The position numbers were made by a program, and so were the translations under genes. The notes under the pieces were generated by a model that was not told the origin of the DNA, ran no database searches, and saw only the letters and a program-made list of their open reading frames with translations. Positions 22,141 through 48,972 of a stretch of DNA of 64,000 nucleotides are shown here, one piece after another (the stretch's first letter is position 1; every line of letters begins with the position of its first letter). Origin of the DNA: Unio delphinus (lineage: Eukaryota > Mollusca > Bivalvia > Unionida > Unionidae); contig JAQISU010000233.1 of the NCBI GenBank assembly GCA_029339505.1, positions 5,628,001-5,692,000 on the forward strand, in the 5' to 3' direction.

Positions 22141-25047
22141 AGTGAATGCTGTGTTTAGCTTTACGTGCTTTTTGATTAAACGAGCATAACTCAACAACTA
22201 TTAAAGTAACTTGGAATTGATTGATTATCTGTTATTTCAAATGATCAAAGCAATGAATTCAAAAACATTGATTTTAGTAAATATTATTTAATACAATTTA
22301 ATATTGAGCAAAACGTGCCTCACACGTCAAATACACATAAATCAAACATGCGTGCCAAAGTAAAAAATATCCAATTAAACTGGATAAAAATCCACGCATT
22401 TTCTCTTCTGTTTAAAGGACAGTCATATTTCACGAAGAAAAAATTATAAAAGGGACAGGTGTCAATTTAGTACGGATAATCGTTTCATTCCAAGTGTCCA
22501 TTCTCCTTCTATAAGAACGACATCTTTAGTACAATCATTTTAAAAGTGATCATTCAAATACGCGTTGAGACCTCAATTATTTTTCTCGTCATAAAAATGT
22601 ATTCGGTGTTTAACGGGTATCTCAATGAATAATTATATTTTGGCGTACACGATAGAGTAAAATTAAAATGGGAACCAAATTTTGTTTCGGGTTTCACAAA
22701 TGATAGATATTGATGTATTGAATCTTTCTATTTTTTCTGCAATTAGAGAAAGAAAAATCTGACACCAGAAAACTGTTCCGGTTCCGTGAAGTTTCGGTTT
22801 AAAGAAGTTTAGCTGTATTTCATTCCAGTCTATTAAAAAAAATAGCATTTATACAACTAAATGCCGGTTTAATCATTACAGACGAAAGATAAAGGTGAAT
22901 TTATTTAACAATAAAACAAACAAAAACTAAAATCATCCTAAACATGTAGATTGTTTTATCACAAAATGAATTTTACAAGGTTGGTCCGTATTTTTCCATT
23001 TAGAATTGTTTCGCTTTATTTACTAACCATCGTGTCCATAATAGCATAAAAGCATAACGCATTTAATATATAAAAACTTATCCTCCTGAAATAAATTACT
23101 TCTCGAGTTGTTATAAATGGAAGGGAATTCCTTTTTCTTTCTTTAGAATCTGTTTTTTGAAAGAGTTTGGTGCACATGCATATGTTTTTGCAGATTTTGC
23201 GAATTCTTTCTTTCGATGCAAGCATGGCTTTATTGTCTTTTGGCACATCTTTCTTTCATGAAGTGTTGGCAAAACTGTCTTATTTTTAATGAAATACCTT
23301 TAACTTTTCTGATACATATGAACAACTACAAATGTATTGTGTCATTACTGTTATCGTATCTGGTTTGCTTTGTTTACGGGTTTTTTAAATTTAAATTTTT
23401 AACAGCGGTTATACTATTTTCAGTATTGTTTAGAACCGTTATCAAAATGATTGATTGCCTAAAGTTCTGTACAAACTGTCTTCAACAATGTTTTAACAGG
23501 CTGGTTTTTAGTCAGGTTTGATATTTTTTCTTCCTTTTGATTCACATCGTCTTTGGACTGTTCACCTTGTTTAAGTATGTTATACATGTAGGGACGGTAA
23601 CAGATTGTACAATATCACCATGGTTTCAAAGATCATCTGAACTCTCTTAATCTTAAATAATCACTAATGCTGTTCAAACAAAAGCAATTATGCCAGTCGC
23701 CACGCACTTGCTGCCATACATTACATGGATGTCCATTTCACGCAATTCTGCGTGATGCCGAGTCCATCGAACCTGTTGCCGACCATCATGTTACGTATTC
23801 TTCCTGGCGATAAACTTGACGCGTGGACGCAAATGGATAATAATCGACGAGGAATTAGCACTGATTTTAGAATTAGTGCATTGATCGATGCAGTTGCCTG
23901 AAAGAAACTACATATCGGCAATATAATTACGTCTAAAGGTAGGTACTAGCAATTGTTTTCCCAGAGTATGTTCTAGTAAATGTTCAAACCGTTTAATCAA
24001 TGTTTTCTAATGTTGATAGAAAGAAAATAAAGACAAACTAAGCAATTGCATCCTTTTCTCTCTAAGTTTGATAAAGTTAACATCTTATATTTATGAAGGA
24101 AAATAATGCAAACATCTTACTCGCTGGATAATGAATATAAATTTCACCAGCAGCACGTTCAAAGGCAACGATTTTAGAAACATGTTCACGTGTATGAGAT
24201 AAGTGGCAATCGCCTCGAAATTCATCTTTTATTAAAATTGTTACAACGATGTAAACCAAACATATATAATTTTGGATCGGTCATAAGTTTTGAAAGCTTC
24301 GAATTAATTCTGCACTTGATCGAATACCATTAAATGTGTTTAAAGAAGTTTCTTTGAGACAGATATGTAAACATGTAAGAAGAAACTTAAATGCAGTGGT
24401 GTTTGGTTATCTTATATAGGTCCTCATCTTTAAAAATATTTTTGCTTCATTTCCGAGACTCAAAAATGCTATTCACTTAATCAGCTGTCACAAAACCATT
24501 TTTTGAAAACAAAAAAGCTATGTAAAGTGCACACTTGTAGCTACAATCATAGCAATCCATGTGCAGTGTTGACGGAACGCTGGATAATTAATTAAGCTGA
24601 TAATTTAACAAAAGTTTAAAGTCGTCATATTTTTAATATGATAACAATTCATTCAAGTTTAAAATTCACAACATCAAATGGGTCAATGATGCAAACAAAG
24701 CATGCAAATCATTTTAAAGAACGAGCGATTATCATTTAACTTTTAATTGAACAAAACTGTAACTCTTTAAACTGTATGATTATATTGGTGACATTGTATG
24801 CACATGTACTTTTATTTCGTATTCTCGTTTAATCTTCAATGTTAAGTATATCGGAAGGAGCTCATGATGCTAAAACAACGCGTGCAACTCATTATGAAAA
24901 GAAACTTGATTAGATTTTATTAATATGCACAAATAATATCGGATATAGGGATTGCGCTTTCCTTTCATTTTGGTATATATAATTATGACATCATGTATAT
25001 ACATGGCATTTAAAAATAGAGGTCCAGTCAACTTGTCCGTATCATTT
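22141..25047. other. Intergenic stretch, no gene seen
   Basis: Mostly AT-rich. The interval 23690-23905 is GC-balanced, repeat-free and stands out from its flanks (see findings). Open frames at 23216-23521 and elsewhere show no family. Confidence 0.5.
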
Positions 25048-25182
25048 GTTGTTGTTGTTGTTGTTGTATGGTTTAACGCCATTTTTCAGCATAAAGCAGG
25101 CTCTACATGGCAGCCAGTATGCATGGTGGAGGAAGAACCCGGGACAACCACAGAAAGAACCACCGACCCACGAGTAACTTGT
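25048..25182 (-). mobile_element. SINE family A, 5'-truncated copy with (TTG)n tail
   Basis: On the - strand it carries the body of the SINE: GGTCGGTGGTTCTTTCTGTG, then GGGTTCTTCCTCCACC, then GCTGAAAAATGGCGTTAAAC, ending in an (AAC)n tail (TTG on +, 25048-25067). The tRNA-like head is absent. It matches the 3' halves of the copies at 30854-31036 and 53161-53393. Confidence 0.8.
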
Positions 25183-25249
25183 GCATGTAACTGAGTGTTA
25201 CATTTGACTTGCTTAGCAAGTTAATTCTCGTGCAACACGAGTCCTTAAC

Positions 25250-25455
25250 ATCGACCTTGCTCATTGCTTTTTTGATCATGAGAGCAATGATGGATTACGG
25301 GCAATGCCGTGTGGGTTAGGGCACTGTTGTGTGTGTTAGGACACTGTTGTTTAGGTTAGGGATATGGTACATAAGGTCTAGGAGACAGGCGATAGGCGTC
25401 ATCACTTGTGACACTAGTTCGACTCCTGCATATATGATTATGTATTAAACCCTAT

Positions 25456-25506
<51 letters not shown>

Positions 25507-25510
25507 TTTT
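25250..25510 (+). mobile_element. Possible second tRNA-derived SINE with (TATT)n tail
   Basis: A B-box-like AGTTCGACTCC (about 25419-25429) follows GATAGGCGTCATCACTTGTG. The sequence then runs through ATTAAACCC into (TATT)n at 25453-25510, a typical SINE-like tail. Upstream, GTTAGGGCACTGTTGTGTG-type short duplications (25315-25365) are present. No second copy in the window supports the boundaries. Confidence 0.4.
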
Positions 25511-26144
25511 GTAGTCAATATTTAGATTCGAGAGGAGTATTGATGAGTGTAAGGACAAGGTAAATATTTTGAAATCTATTGAAATGAAACCCAATTTTCT
25601 TTTTTGTATATCGAAATGCGGCACGTACCCATTTTTAATTGAATTTTACAGATATGATACAACGCAAGTATTATTCGTAGTTTTATCATTTTACGTCAAA
25701 AGGTTTCAAAATAACTATTAGCGAACAATGTGTTTTAATGTTGAAATATTAGTGTCATTTTAATTTATGCATATTCTCTATGATGACTCGATGACTGGAT
25801 AATTTCATCCACGTTGTTTATGGCATGTCATAAATATTTTCATTAATTAAAAGAACTATCCCCGTCATGAGTTACCACCAGAAGATCTTTACCTATTGGC
25901 TTGGTGTTGTTTACTCTCAGAATGGTTCCAGTGTTTGGGATGCTGTACATGGGAACGAGAGCTGCCCAAAATTATGATTGACGGTACAGAGCTGAGCAGC
26001 TGCATCCCACACACTCTGAAAGCGATCTTGGCTCCGCCTCCGGGAATTCCAAATATATTCATTTGTGTCCAAGAGATAAGAATTATCTTGTGGTAAGAAT
26101 TTCCTCCGAATTGAAGGTTTTGAGTACTTGGAGTTCCAGTCGGG
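25511..26144 (+). promoter_or_regulatory. 5' flank and presumed 5' UTR of the vestigial-like gene
   Basis: Composition becomes GC-balanced from about 25890 to the start codon, as expected for a promoter/5' UTR. No convincing TATA box was seen and the transcription start is not defined. Open frames at 25896-26096 (+) and 25917-26168 (-) show no family and overlap this region. Confidence 0.4.
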
Positions 26145-40904
<14,760 letters not shown>

Positions 40905-41061
40905 TCCACGTATGACGTTCATTCAAGCGTGAAGAGTGTTAGCCTATAAGTTTCAAATCTCTATGCGAGGTTTCAAGGTCGACCTGATACAGACTCCAAT
41001 ACGATGGATCAAGGTCACATAACGAGCGGCTGGGGTGACAAGAAGACATTGACAGACGAGA

Positions 41062-41067
41062 AATAAA
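41062..41067 (+). other. Candidate polyadenylation signal of vg
   Basis: AATAAA 158 bp past the stop codon. It is the first such hexamer after the stop, but other sites further downstream could be used. Confidence 0.45.
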
Positions 41068-42095
41068 GTACAGTGGTTTCTAAAGCAAATGTCTTTAGGT
41101 GAAAGAGACGCCAGACTCGTTAAAATATTGTTCTCTGAGAATCAAAAGATGCATTCAAATAATGTAACTCAGAAAGACAAATGTAACGATTAATATGGGT
41201 TTCTGCAGTATACACATAACAATATATTTTCAAAAGGAATCTTCTCTTCGTAGTATGCTACGTATTTCCCTTTATTCCAAAGTTGTTTTAGAAGCGAGCT
41301 CTTTAAGTTCTGTAATGAAGCCTTAAGACCCATTTGACACATTATCTTGGAAGCCAAATATTGCTGTTTTGTTGTATGGATAATACTGAAGTACAGGCAG
41401 AATCAGTCAAGTGTATCTTAGCAGCTTTATTAATGCAATAAGCCTTTAGCAGATTTCCATTGTGAACCTCATAAGCTTATTATGGGGCATATAGTAAGCA
41501 TCCATAACGTTGTGGTTAGTGAACTGAATTCAAAGATTTACGTGTGAAGATTTAAAAAAAAAAGATTTATTGCATTATCGAGCTACTCCGTTAAGTTTCC
41601 AGCCTGCCAAAACAAATGGGCGGCTTTTCATGTAACAGCCCTAGTCTCAGGATATGGACTTTGATTTTTTATTTTATTGGCTTTAACATCATTTTAAAAA
41701 AAGTTTCTGCTCTATTGGGAACTATATGCAATTTTCATGGACACCATTGGCCTGAGAGGCTGTCTGACACTAGAGACCCATGGATTATATACATGAACTA
41801 GGCAAATTTGAGTAGTCAATAACAATGAAAATGAGTCGAACTTGGAATTACATTATTTAATTCAACGATTCATTTGCATTCAGTCGGTTTTATATTAAAC
41901 TAAAGAATAATTGCTATCAAGTAATTATTCGACTGAAACTTTAGCGCTTCAGATCACACTTGGTTAATATTGTGCAAATATTTTCAATAATGTAATGTTT
42001 TGAAAAAGGATGAGTTTATTTTTGTAATACCATTTTGTTGATAATGCATGCGAATGCTACGATTTTGAATAAATTCCAAGATATGACGTTGCTTT
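41068..42095. other. Downstream flank of vg, no gene seen
   Basis: May include more 3' UTR. No further coding sequence or repeat array recognised. Confidence 0.5.
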
Positions 42096-42145
42096 CACAC
42101 AGACACACGCACACACAGACACACACACAGACACACATACATACA

Positions 42146-42194
<49 letters not shown>

Positions 42195-42208
42195 CGCACA
42201 CACACACT
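42096..42208. repeat. (CA)n/(CAGA)-(TA)n-(CA)n compound microsatellite
   Basis: ACAC with CAGA variants, then (AT)n at about 42150-42192, then CACACA. Confidence 0.96.
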
Positions 42209-42729
42209 ATAATAAAATGTTATAAATTACTAATTCAGGTGTACATTAAATTCGTACAAATTTCCACTATTCTGTGTTGCTTATTTTTGTATGTGGGTCT
42301 TTATGTATATATAGGTCAGTCGATTAGAATGCTAAGACGATGATGAAAATAAGGCTGATTAGTGACTTTCACGAGTATCCTCTCCTGCGACACGACCATT
42401 TTTAATGCATTTACTACGCAAATAATATAGTTAATAAACACACGCACACACACAAACACCTCCTTAGCTTTGAAATTTTAAAATCCAGTGGCCACCTATA
42501 TTTGTCCAATTGTTCATATTTCAATAAAAGCAGGATATTACAACGAGCTATTTTAAAATGTAAGGGGGCATCAAAAGCAATTTATGTAGCTATTATCTGA
42601 TGATATTGGTTTTTGGTCAAATTACATGACATATTTAAAATGGTCACATGGTGGAAATGGACATTTAAAATGAAATCACTTTAGTTGTATATGGTATACC
42701 TTTCTTGTTAATAATGTGATGCCTGCCCA

Positions 42730-42730
<1 letters not shown>
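42209..42730. other. Intergenic stretch, no gene seen
   Basis: Nothing recognisable except a short CACGCACACACACAAACAC patch near 42440. Confidence 0.5.
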
Positions 42731-42760
<30 letters not shown>

Positions 42761-43115
42761 CATACATACATACATACATACATACATACATACATACTTA
42801 CATACATACATACATACATACAACATACATACATACATACATACATACATACATACATACATACATACATACATACATACATACATACATACATACATTG
42901 TACATACGTACGTACCTACCTACGTACGTACCTGCCTATGTACGTACCTACATACCTACCTATGTACGTACGTACCTACCTACGTACCTACCTACGTACG
43001 TACGTACATACATACATACATACATACATACATACATACATACATACATACATACATACATACATACATACGTACGTACGTACCTACGTACCTACGTACG
43101 TACCTGCGTACCTAT
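42731..43115. repeat. Tetranucleotide array (ACAT)n drifting to ACGT/ACCT
   Basis: (ACAT)n to 42898, then from about 42900 a field of ACGT and ACCT units in the same 4-bp phase, then (ACAT)n again at about 43005-43070, then ACGT/ACCT to 43115. Artefact frames of Tyr-Ile-His-Thr and Tyr-Val-Arg-Thr run through it. Confidence 0.97.
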
Positions 43116-43510
43116 ACTACAAAGTGAAATTTGCACTCTACGCACGCACGCAAGTACGTACGTACGCGTGCATGCGTACAGTGAAAATTTCACATTTGTT
43201 GTTCATCGTAAAGCTCTCAGAATTTTTATGCATCTTTTTAAATCAAGGACTTTTTTTAAGAATCGGTTTGTGCTACTGCATAAACTGCCAAATTTGCAAT
43301 AGATATTAAACAGTGCTAGTTGATCAAATTCAACATTTTTCCTCGAAAACTTCTTTATTCCATCTACTTACCCCTTTTTATGCACTGTGAACGCTTAACC
43401 TGTCTTCTTTAATCTTAATTAGAAAGATAATTGAAAAAAAACTATGAGTAGTTTTCGACATAGTTAGGCTAGTAAAAGTACTGCTGTCTATCAACTAGCT
43501 CAATGTTTCA

Positions 43511-43785
43511 AATTTTATCACAAATCTCGCTATCTCCCGCGGTTTGGCGCGATGGCAGACAAATGTTTTCTGCCGATTATGGATGAGTCTAGGGAGCGGC
43601 ACAGCTGTTTAATGATGCATCGTTTTGTTTTTGCAACAAATTTGGACCTTTTCGAATTGGTCGCTTCCCAGACCATTGATTTCTTAAGGCATTTGCCCGT
43701 TTATATTTCATGACGGAAAATAGAGCAATGTTTATAAAGCTGGACACTGACAGGTCCCAATTAATTTTAATTGATGGTCACTCTA
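43511..43785 (+). repeat. Diverged ~275-bp repeat block, copy 1
   Basis: Collinear with 58008-58280 along its whole length. Shared anchors include AATTTTATCACAAATCT, then ATCTCCCGCGGTT, a GATGAGTCT / GAATTAGTCT pair, then AAAGCT(G/A)GACACT, then CCCAATTA and GATGGTCAC. No frame is conserved. Confidence 0.75.
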
Positions 43786-45362
43786 GAAGTCTGATGTCTT
43801 TTTGGCATCCAGTAGGCGTGTTGGCCACAGTTGCATTGTTTATAATGTGTTGGTCAACGTAATAGAGATGGATTTATGCAGGCATTTAAAGCCATTATAG
43901 ACGGATGATAATTTAAAATAAATATGTGATACAAGAATTCACATGTTTTATTTGAGCGTTATAGGAGGAAAACATGGGTGTAAAGACACTTGCACGTTTA
44001 CATTTACGGCAAGTCAAGGAACAACATAATTTTCTGGTTTTCATGATTCATCTCCCGCGGTGTGCACGACGCACGTTGCTACAAACAAGTCTGACGATAT
44101 TCCGATTGTGACTTGCACTCCTTCCGCCGCCATAATGTGCTATTCGAGAAAAGATTGTCAATCGCTGCGTTCGTTAATGCGATTTACCATTAGGGAGGAC
44201 TTAATTTTGACCATAACATTCCGAAGCTTACTTTTTCAAGAATGACTTACTTCAGGAATTTCATTTAATGAACATGTTTGTACAGATAATTCCATATATG
44301 TATAGCTATATTTGAGAAATGGTTCTACTTTGCTAACCGATCTTTACGGCGCGATTGAGTTCGCCACATATAAAGGTGTATCCTTCCATCTAGGTATTTT
44401 GAGGTGGAGTTTAGTCGAAAATCAAATCCAGAATATATTCTGTTTTGAAAGCAATAAGTAATTTATTGGAGTGCATCTGTTGGTGAGGTAGAACTGAAGC
44501 AATAAACGAACTGCTCTAGATTTCTTTTATTGGGTATCACAAACTAGAAATGTTTGCCAGAATATTGACGGTGGAAGTAATTGCTGCTGGGTCCTTCTTG
44601 ACGGCTAATTAACACACCAGCATATCAAGTGTTTCCTTCATTCTACCTTCTTTCTTGGACTTGGTGATAACATCTCTTTATCGCCTTCCTCCAGCTATCA
44701 ATCAAGTCACATTACGAATACTGTCATAAAAATGGAAACACCAAGTTCGGCTCTTGTTAAACGATCTTTAATGACAGGGGTAAGGAGAAATATACTTGAT
44801 TAACTTTACCTGTTGAAAAGTCTGAACGCGCACAACTGCGATTGTATATGTAGCATACCTATATAAATAACACCATTCTTTCTACACAAAACGAAACCTT
44901 TGCTGTATGCAACTTGGATGGTGTCTGTATTTTATATTTTCAAGGAACGGCTTCAACAAAGCTTGTCTAATATACTTTTTAATATAATTTCCACTTTGCC
45001 ATGGGAAGACAACAACACGTATGTCAAATGGTTGAAATGTATTTAACATATTCATGGACATCATAATTGGTATAACTCGTATTCATATAGAACACAGAAT
45101 GTTGTTTAGCAGTCATCACAGTTACACAAAGTCTGTTCAGTGTGCTAACATGGAAACATGTAATTGGGGTTATACCGTAAAACATTAATTTTAGCAATAA
45201 CACAGAATTAGGGGTTCTACAGTGAATGACAGATCGACGGACCAACGGAATGAGATTGACAAATCTTCGACGGGGAAAATGAGCAGACATAATACACATG
45301 CATATAAAGCGAAAGCGTATTCGATTTCAATTATCTTTCAATATTTGCTACTTCCAGTGCTT

Positions 45363-45365
<3 letters not shown>
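43786..45365. other. Intergenic stretch, no gene seen
   Basis: No coding family or RNA gene. A GC-richer patch at about 44048-44240 begins with CATCTCCCGCGGTGTG, sharing the CTCCCGCGGT word with the diverged repeat pair, but similarity does not extend. Confidence 0.5.
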
Positions 45366-45437
<72 letters not shown>

Positions 45438-45453
45438 ACACACACACACACAC
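45366..45453. repeat. (CT)n-(AC)n microsatellite
   Basis: (CT)n to 45436 then (AC)n to 45453. Confidence 0.97.
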
Positions 45454-46019
45454 TCCGATCACGTCTTAAAAAAAATATAAATTCAGTCATGTAAAACCAT
45501 TTAATTTTCTTTCGGTTTGCTTGTATTCACTTCCCTTACGTTTACACAATCATCTCCGACCGACCAGAATGTTCCCATTAACGAAAAAAAAATAAAAAAT
45601 AAAGAACACAATGATAAACACAGAAACAAATTTAAAATATATTAGCAAAGAAAGCTCTATTATTTGATCTCGGCTTTTATAGCATTCGTCCTTACTTCTG
45701 AATTGGAAACGCACAGACTGAAAAACCAGTGTGCAACGCTACTAATGCATTGGCTAATAAACGTTAAGTAATGACGCGTGCTTTCCGTGACACGGAAAGC
45801 AAACTATTTGCTGTATGTTAATGTATTCGTGTAAAACAGATTTTACATCTATATAGGAATATGTTTTACTTAGTCTAATCACGCTAATAATTCGGAGTAT
45901 GCAAAACAAATCTGGTTGTGTTCCACAACGTTTCTTTCAGAAAGGCCAAAATAATTGTCACGGATAAGGAGAGTGCTAAATCTTCTGCAATTCTGTTTGG
46001 TTTCCACATAACTTTTATC

Positions 46020-46022
<3 letters not shown>
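45454..46022. other. Intergenic stretch, no gene seen
   Basis: AT-rich sequence without recognisable features. Confidence 0.5.

Positions 46023-46068
<46 letters not shown>
46023..46068. repeat. (GT)n microsatellite
   Basis: 46 bp of GT. Confidence 0.98.
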
Positions 46069-46069
<1 letters not shown>

Positions 46070-47285
46070 TGACGGTGCCACATCATCAGATGCCAATTAT
46101 ATTATCCTTGTTTGAGCCTTCGATTTCGGTTTATACAGTGCTAAAGCAGTTCTTAAGGACTTACACATTTCAAGGCTTGACTGTTGCAGCCATCATGTAG
46201 AAGGTGTTGTTGATGTAACCAACCAGATAAAAGTGGTTTCAATCAATTTCGTGTGGTACTTAACTCAAGTATTTGAAGAAGACTGGAAACAGTTGTGCTG
46301 GGAGAAATTTACTTAACGATTAACAAAGATGTATTTTCCTAGTGCGTAATTTTGCGTCATTTGCCTGAAAGGTCAATGTATCTTTATATATTGTCAGAAA
46401 AGCTACAGTTGGAAACGTTTTGCAAACTTAAATAGCAAATAATTACTGAACGATTTACCATAAATTAGGGAAAATGAAATGTAATCCATAGACGCAACCA
46501 AATAGGTAATTGAAATAAGAAGACCTGTAATTAATTACACATCGAGATTTTACTGTTGAGTCTGGAAAATATCCACCAGCTATATTTATAGCTGTTTCGT
46601 TCTAATCTCTCTGAATTACAGGATTGTTTATTTTTGTGACGCTAAAACCCTTAAACGTAATGCACATCAAGACAAGACTTTATTAAATTTCATGTTGTAA
46701 AATGGGTACAACATTTGAGGTATATAAAGAAAAAGAACATGAGTTTAGCGTGTGATGATATTACATAATGCATTGCAGGCATTACATGATTCCGAAAACA
46801 CAATGTAAAAAGCTGCAAATATTTTTACGTGTCGTGAGTTACTTATATTTGTCAGCTGATTATTCTTAGGAACGTGTCATGGAAATTCAAAACTGAAGTA
46901 TACGCCGCTGTCTCTGTTCATGAAAATAAGAGCAAGATAGAATGTTCATCCCCTATTTCATGCGACTGATATCTTTAATTATAGGAATCTCTTTAGAAAA
47001 CGTATCAAAATAGATTCTCCATCACATGGTTTCTGTCTTCTATGGTTGAAGGATACAATATTGAAATAAGTAAAATATTATCAATATATGTTTCCCCACA
47101 TTCAGGACAGTGTTATGGTCGTACAGGTGACATATTTAAAGGTATCAGAAACTGTATGAGTGGAAGTTATCTATTCGTTAGAAAATGTAATATCCGTTTT
47201 CTTCAGCAGCGGACATTTATGATATTTGAGATTGTTGATACATATGTGGACCACAATGAAGAAGTAGAACATAGATCAAATTGAC
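46069..47285. other. Intergenic stretch left of the LINE remnant
   Basis: No gene recognised. An 80-codon open frame at 47042-47284 ends where LINE similarity begins and has no family resemblance that I can see. Confidence 0.45.
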
Positions 47286-48320
47286 CAATAACCATCAAGC
47301 AGCTGTAAGCCAAGGCTACCAATGCAGTAATTGATCAAGGTTCTGTGGGGGACTGGTTCAAGACAACTGTTGGAGTACGTCAAGGCTGTCTCCTGTCACC
47401 CACGCTTTTCAACACCTTCTTAGAGCGCATTATAAGCGAAGCGCTGGCAAACCACTGTGGACAGTCAGCATGGGAGGGCGTAACATCACTAATCTCTGCT
47501 TTGCAGACGACATTGATGGGCTGGCAGGCAGTGCAGACGAGCTTGCCACTTTAGTGAAGACCCTGGATGAAACATCTTCCAGCTTTCACATGGAGATAAG
47601 TGCAGAGAGGATAAAACTGATGACAAATAATGGCAAACAAATCTCAGCCAAGATTAGAGTCAGAGGACAGAAACTGGAAACAGTGGGCCAGTTCAAATAT
47701 CTTGGTTCCATAATCACTGAAGAGGGATCAAGGGCAGAAATTGTGTCACGAGCAGCACACACAACGGCAGCTATGTCAAAGCTAAGATCCATCTGAAGAG
47801 ACAAGAATATGTATCTGAAAACTAGAATCAGACTATTGAAAGCACTAGTCATCTCAATCGTTATGTATTCACGTGAGGCCTGGACCCTGACAACAGAATT
47901 ACAACGCAGACTACAGTCACTTGAAAAGAGATGCTACAGAACCATGATTGGCATTTCTTACATGGACCACATCACAAATGAAGAAGTGCGTAACACCATC
48001 AAGCAAAAGGTAGGCCATTATGAAGACCTCCTCACCACTGTCAAAAAACGAAAGCTGAAATGGTATGGCCATGTCACTAGAGCAAACAGTCTATCCACAA
48101 CAGTACAACAGGGCAGTGTCCAGGGTTGCAGAAGGAGAGGTAGACAGAGAAAAAGGTGGACTGACAACATCACAGAATGGACCAGGTACATTTTTGCGGA
48201 GACATAGGCATTGGCACATGATTGAGACAAGTGGAGGGAACTGGTCAGATGTTCAGCCACACAGTGCCTCAACTATCCCACTAGGTCATGAGACTGATGA
48301 TAATGAAGATGAATGTCATG
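47286..48320 (+). pseudogene. 5'-truncated LINE, reverse transcriptase C-terminal half, decayed
   Basis: Non-LTR retrotransposon remnant. Around 47345 the palm entry VGVRQGCLLSPTLFNTFLER is readable, then after a frameshift near 47465 the catalytic block TNLCFADDIDGLAG (47470-47796 frame), followed by GQKLETVGQFKYLGSIITEE. A TGA at 47794-47796 interrupts the frame, which resumes unchanged at 47809-48207 with the C-terminal region (RLLKALVISIVMYSREAWTL, then KLKWYGHVTRA and RRRGRQRKRW). A TAA also interrupts the upstream end near 47305. The endonuclease and first half of the RT are missing, as expected of target-primed insertion. A GATGATAATGAAGATGAATG stretch near 48295-48318 may be the 3' repeat tail. 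The LINE clade is not assigned. Confidence 0.88.
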
Positions 48321-48915
48321 GAGATACCTATCAATACATGCAAGCGTTTATCTAATTATCGGAAACACAATTTGATATTTCACGTCTTGTCTAATTCTGT
48401 GATAAACATCCAGTGATACTGTATGGAAAAACCCGTATTGACATAAGGCTGTAAATCTGTCCTTTTCATGCGATTAGGTAAGCCAAATTTCAAGGTACTC
48501 ATAGCGAAATTCCTTGCTGAATAAAAGATTTTTCAGAAAGTAATCATGCTAAAGAGACCGTATAGGCATTGCTGCCAATAAATCAATACAGAGATTTTGG
48601 TCGATACAACACATTTACAATCAGTAATAAAAGCATGTCTGTATGTAGTATTTGTCAAACACACAGATTATTCATTCAACCATTAGGTTGCAGATTGTAA
48701 TGTGTGTAATGATCGCTACCATATGATTTCTGGAAGTAATACAATCATCGGGTTTGTTCTACAGTCATATACCATATATTAAAGGCTGTTGTTTTGCCTT
48801 GCTTGGAAACCGTTTGGGGCATTTCCAAGACTGTAAGACTGTACACTCTTCCCATGACGTATGTTGGGGGTGTCTGCACCCCGTAGACAGAATTAAAATG
48901 ATCAAGTAGGAACGG

Positions 48916-48917
<2 letters not shown>
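48321..48917. other. Intergenic stretch, no gene seen
   Basis: Nothing recognised on either strand. Confidence 0.5.

Positions 48918-48969
<52 letters not shown>
48918..48969. repeat. (TA)n microsatellite
   Basis: 52 bp of TA, which opens part of an artefact frame on the - strand (48765-49289). Confidence 0.97.

Positions 48970-48972
<3 letters not shown>

Noticed and set aside
23216..23521. 101-codon Leu/Phe/Cys-rich frame that looks like membrane segments
   Set aside because: Hydrophobic translation is expected from T-rich sequence; no family or conserved pattern is seen.
25315..25370. Telomere-like GTTAGGG words
   Set aside because: They occur only as scattered words in short degenerate duplications, not as a tandem telomeric array.
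41640..41810. Possible further SINE copy (GGCTTTAACATCATTTT resembles the family A tail)
   Set aside because: Similarity is limited to about 15 bases and the diagnostic GGTTCTTCCTCCACC block is absent.
42716..43309. 197-codon frame and its partner on the other frame
   Set aside because: It is a translation of the ACAT/ACGT/ACCT array plus AT-rich flank.
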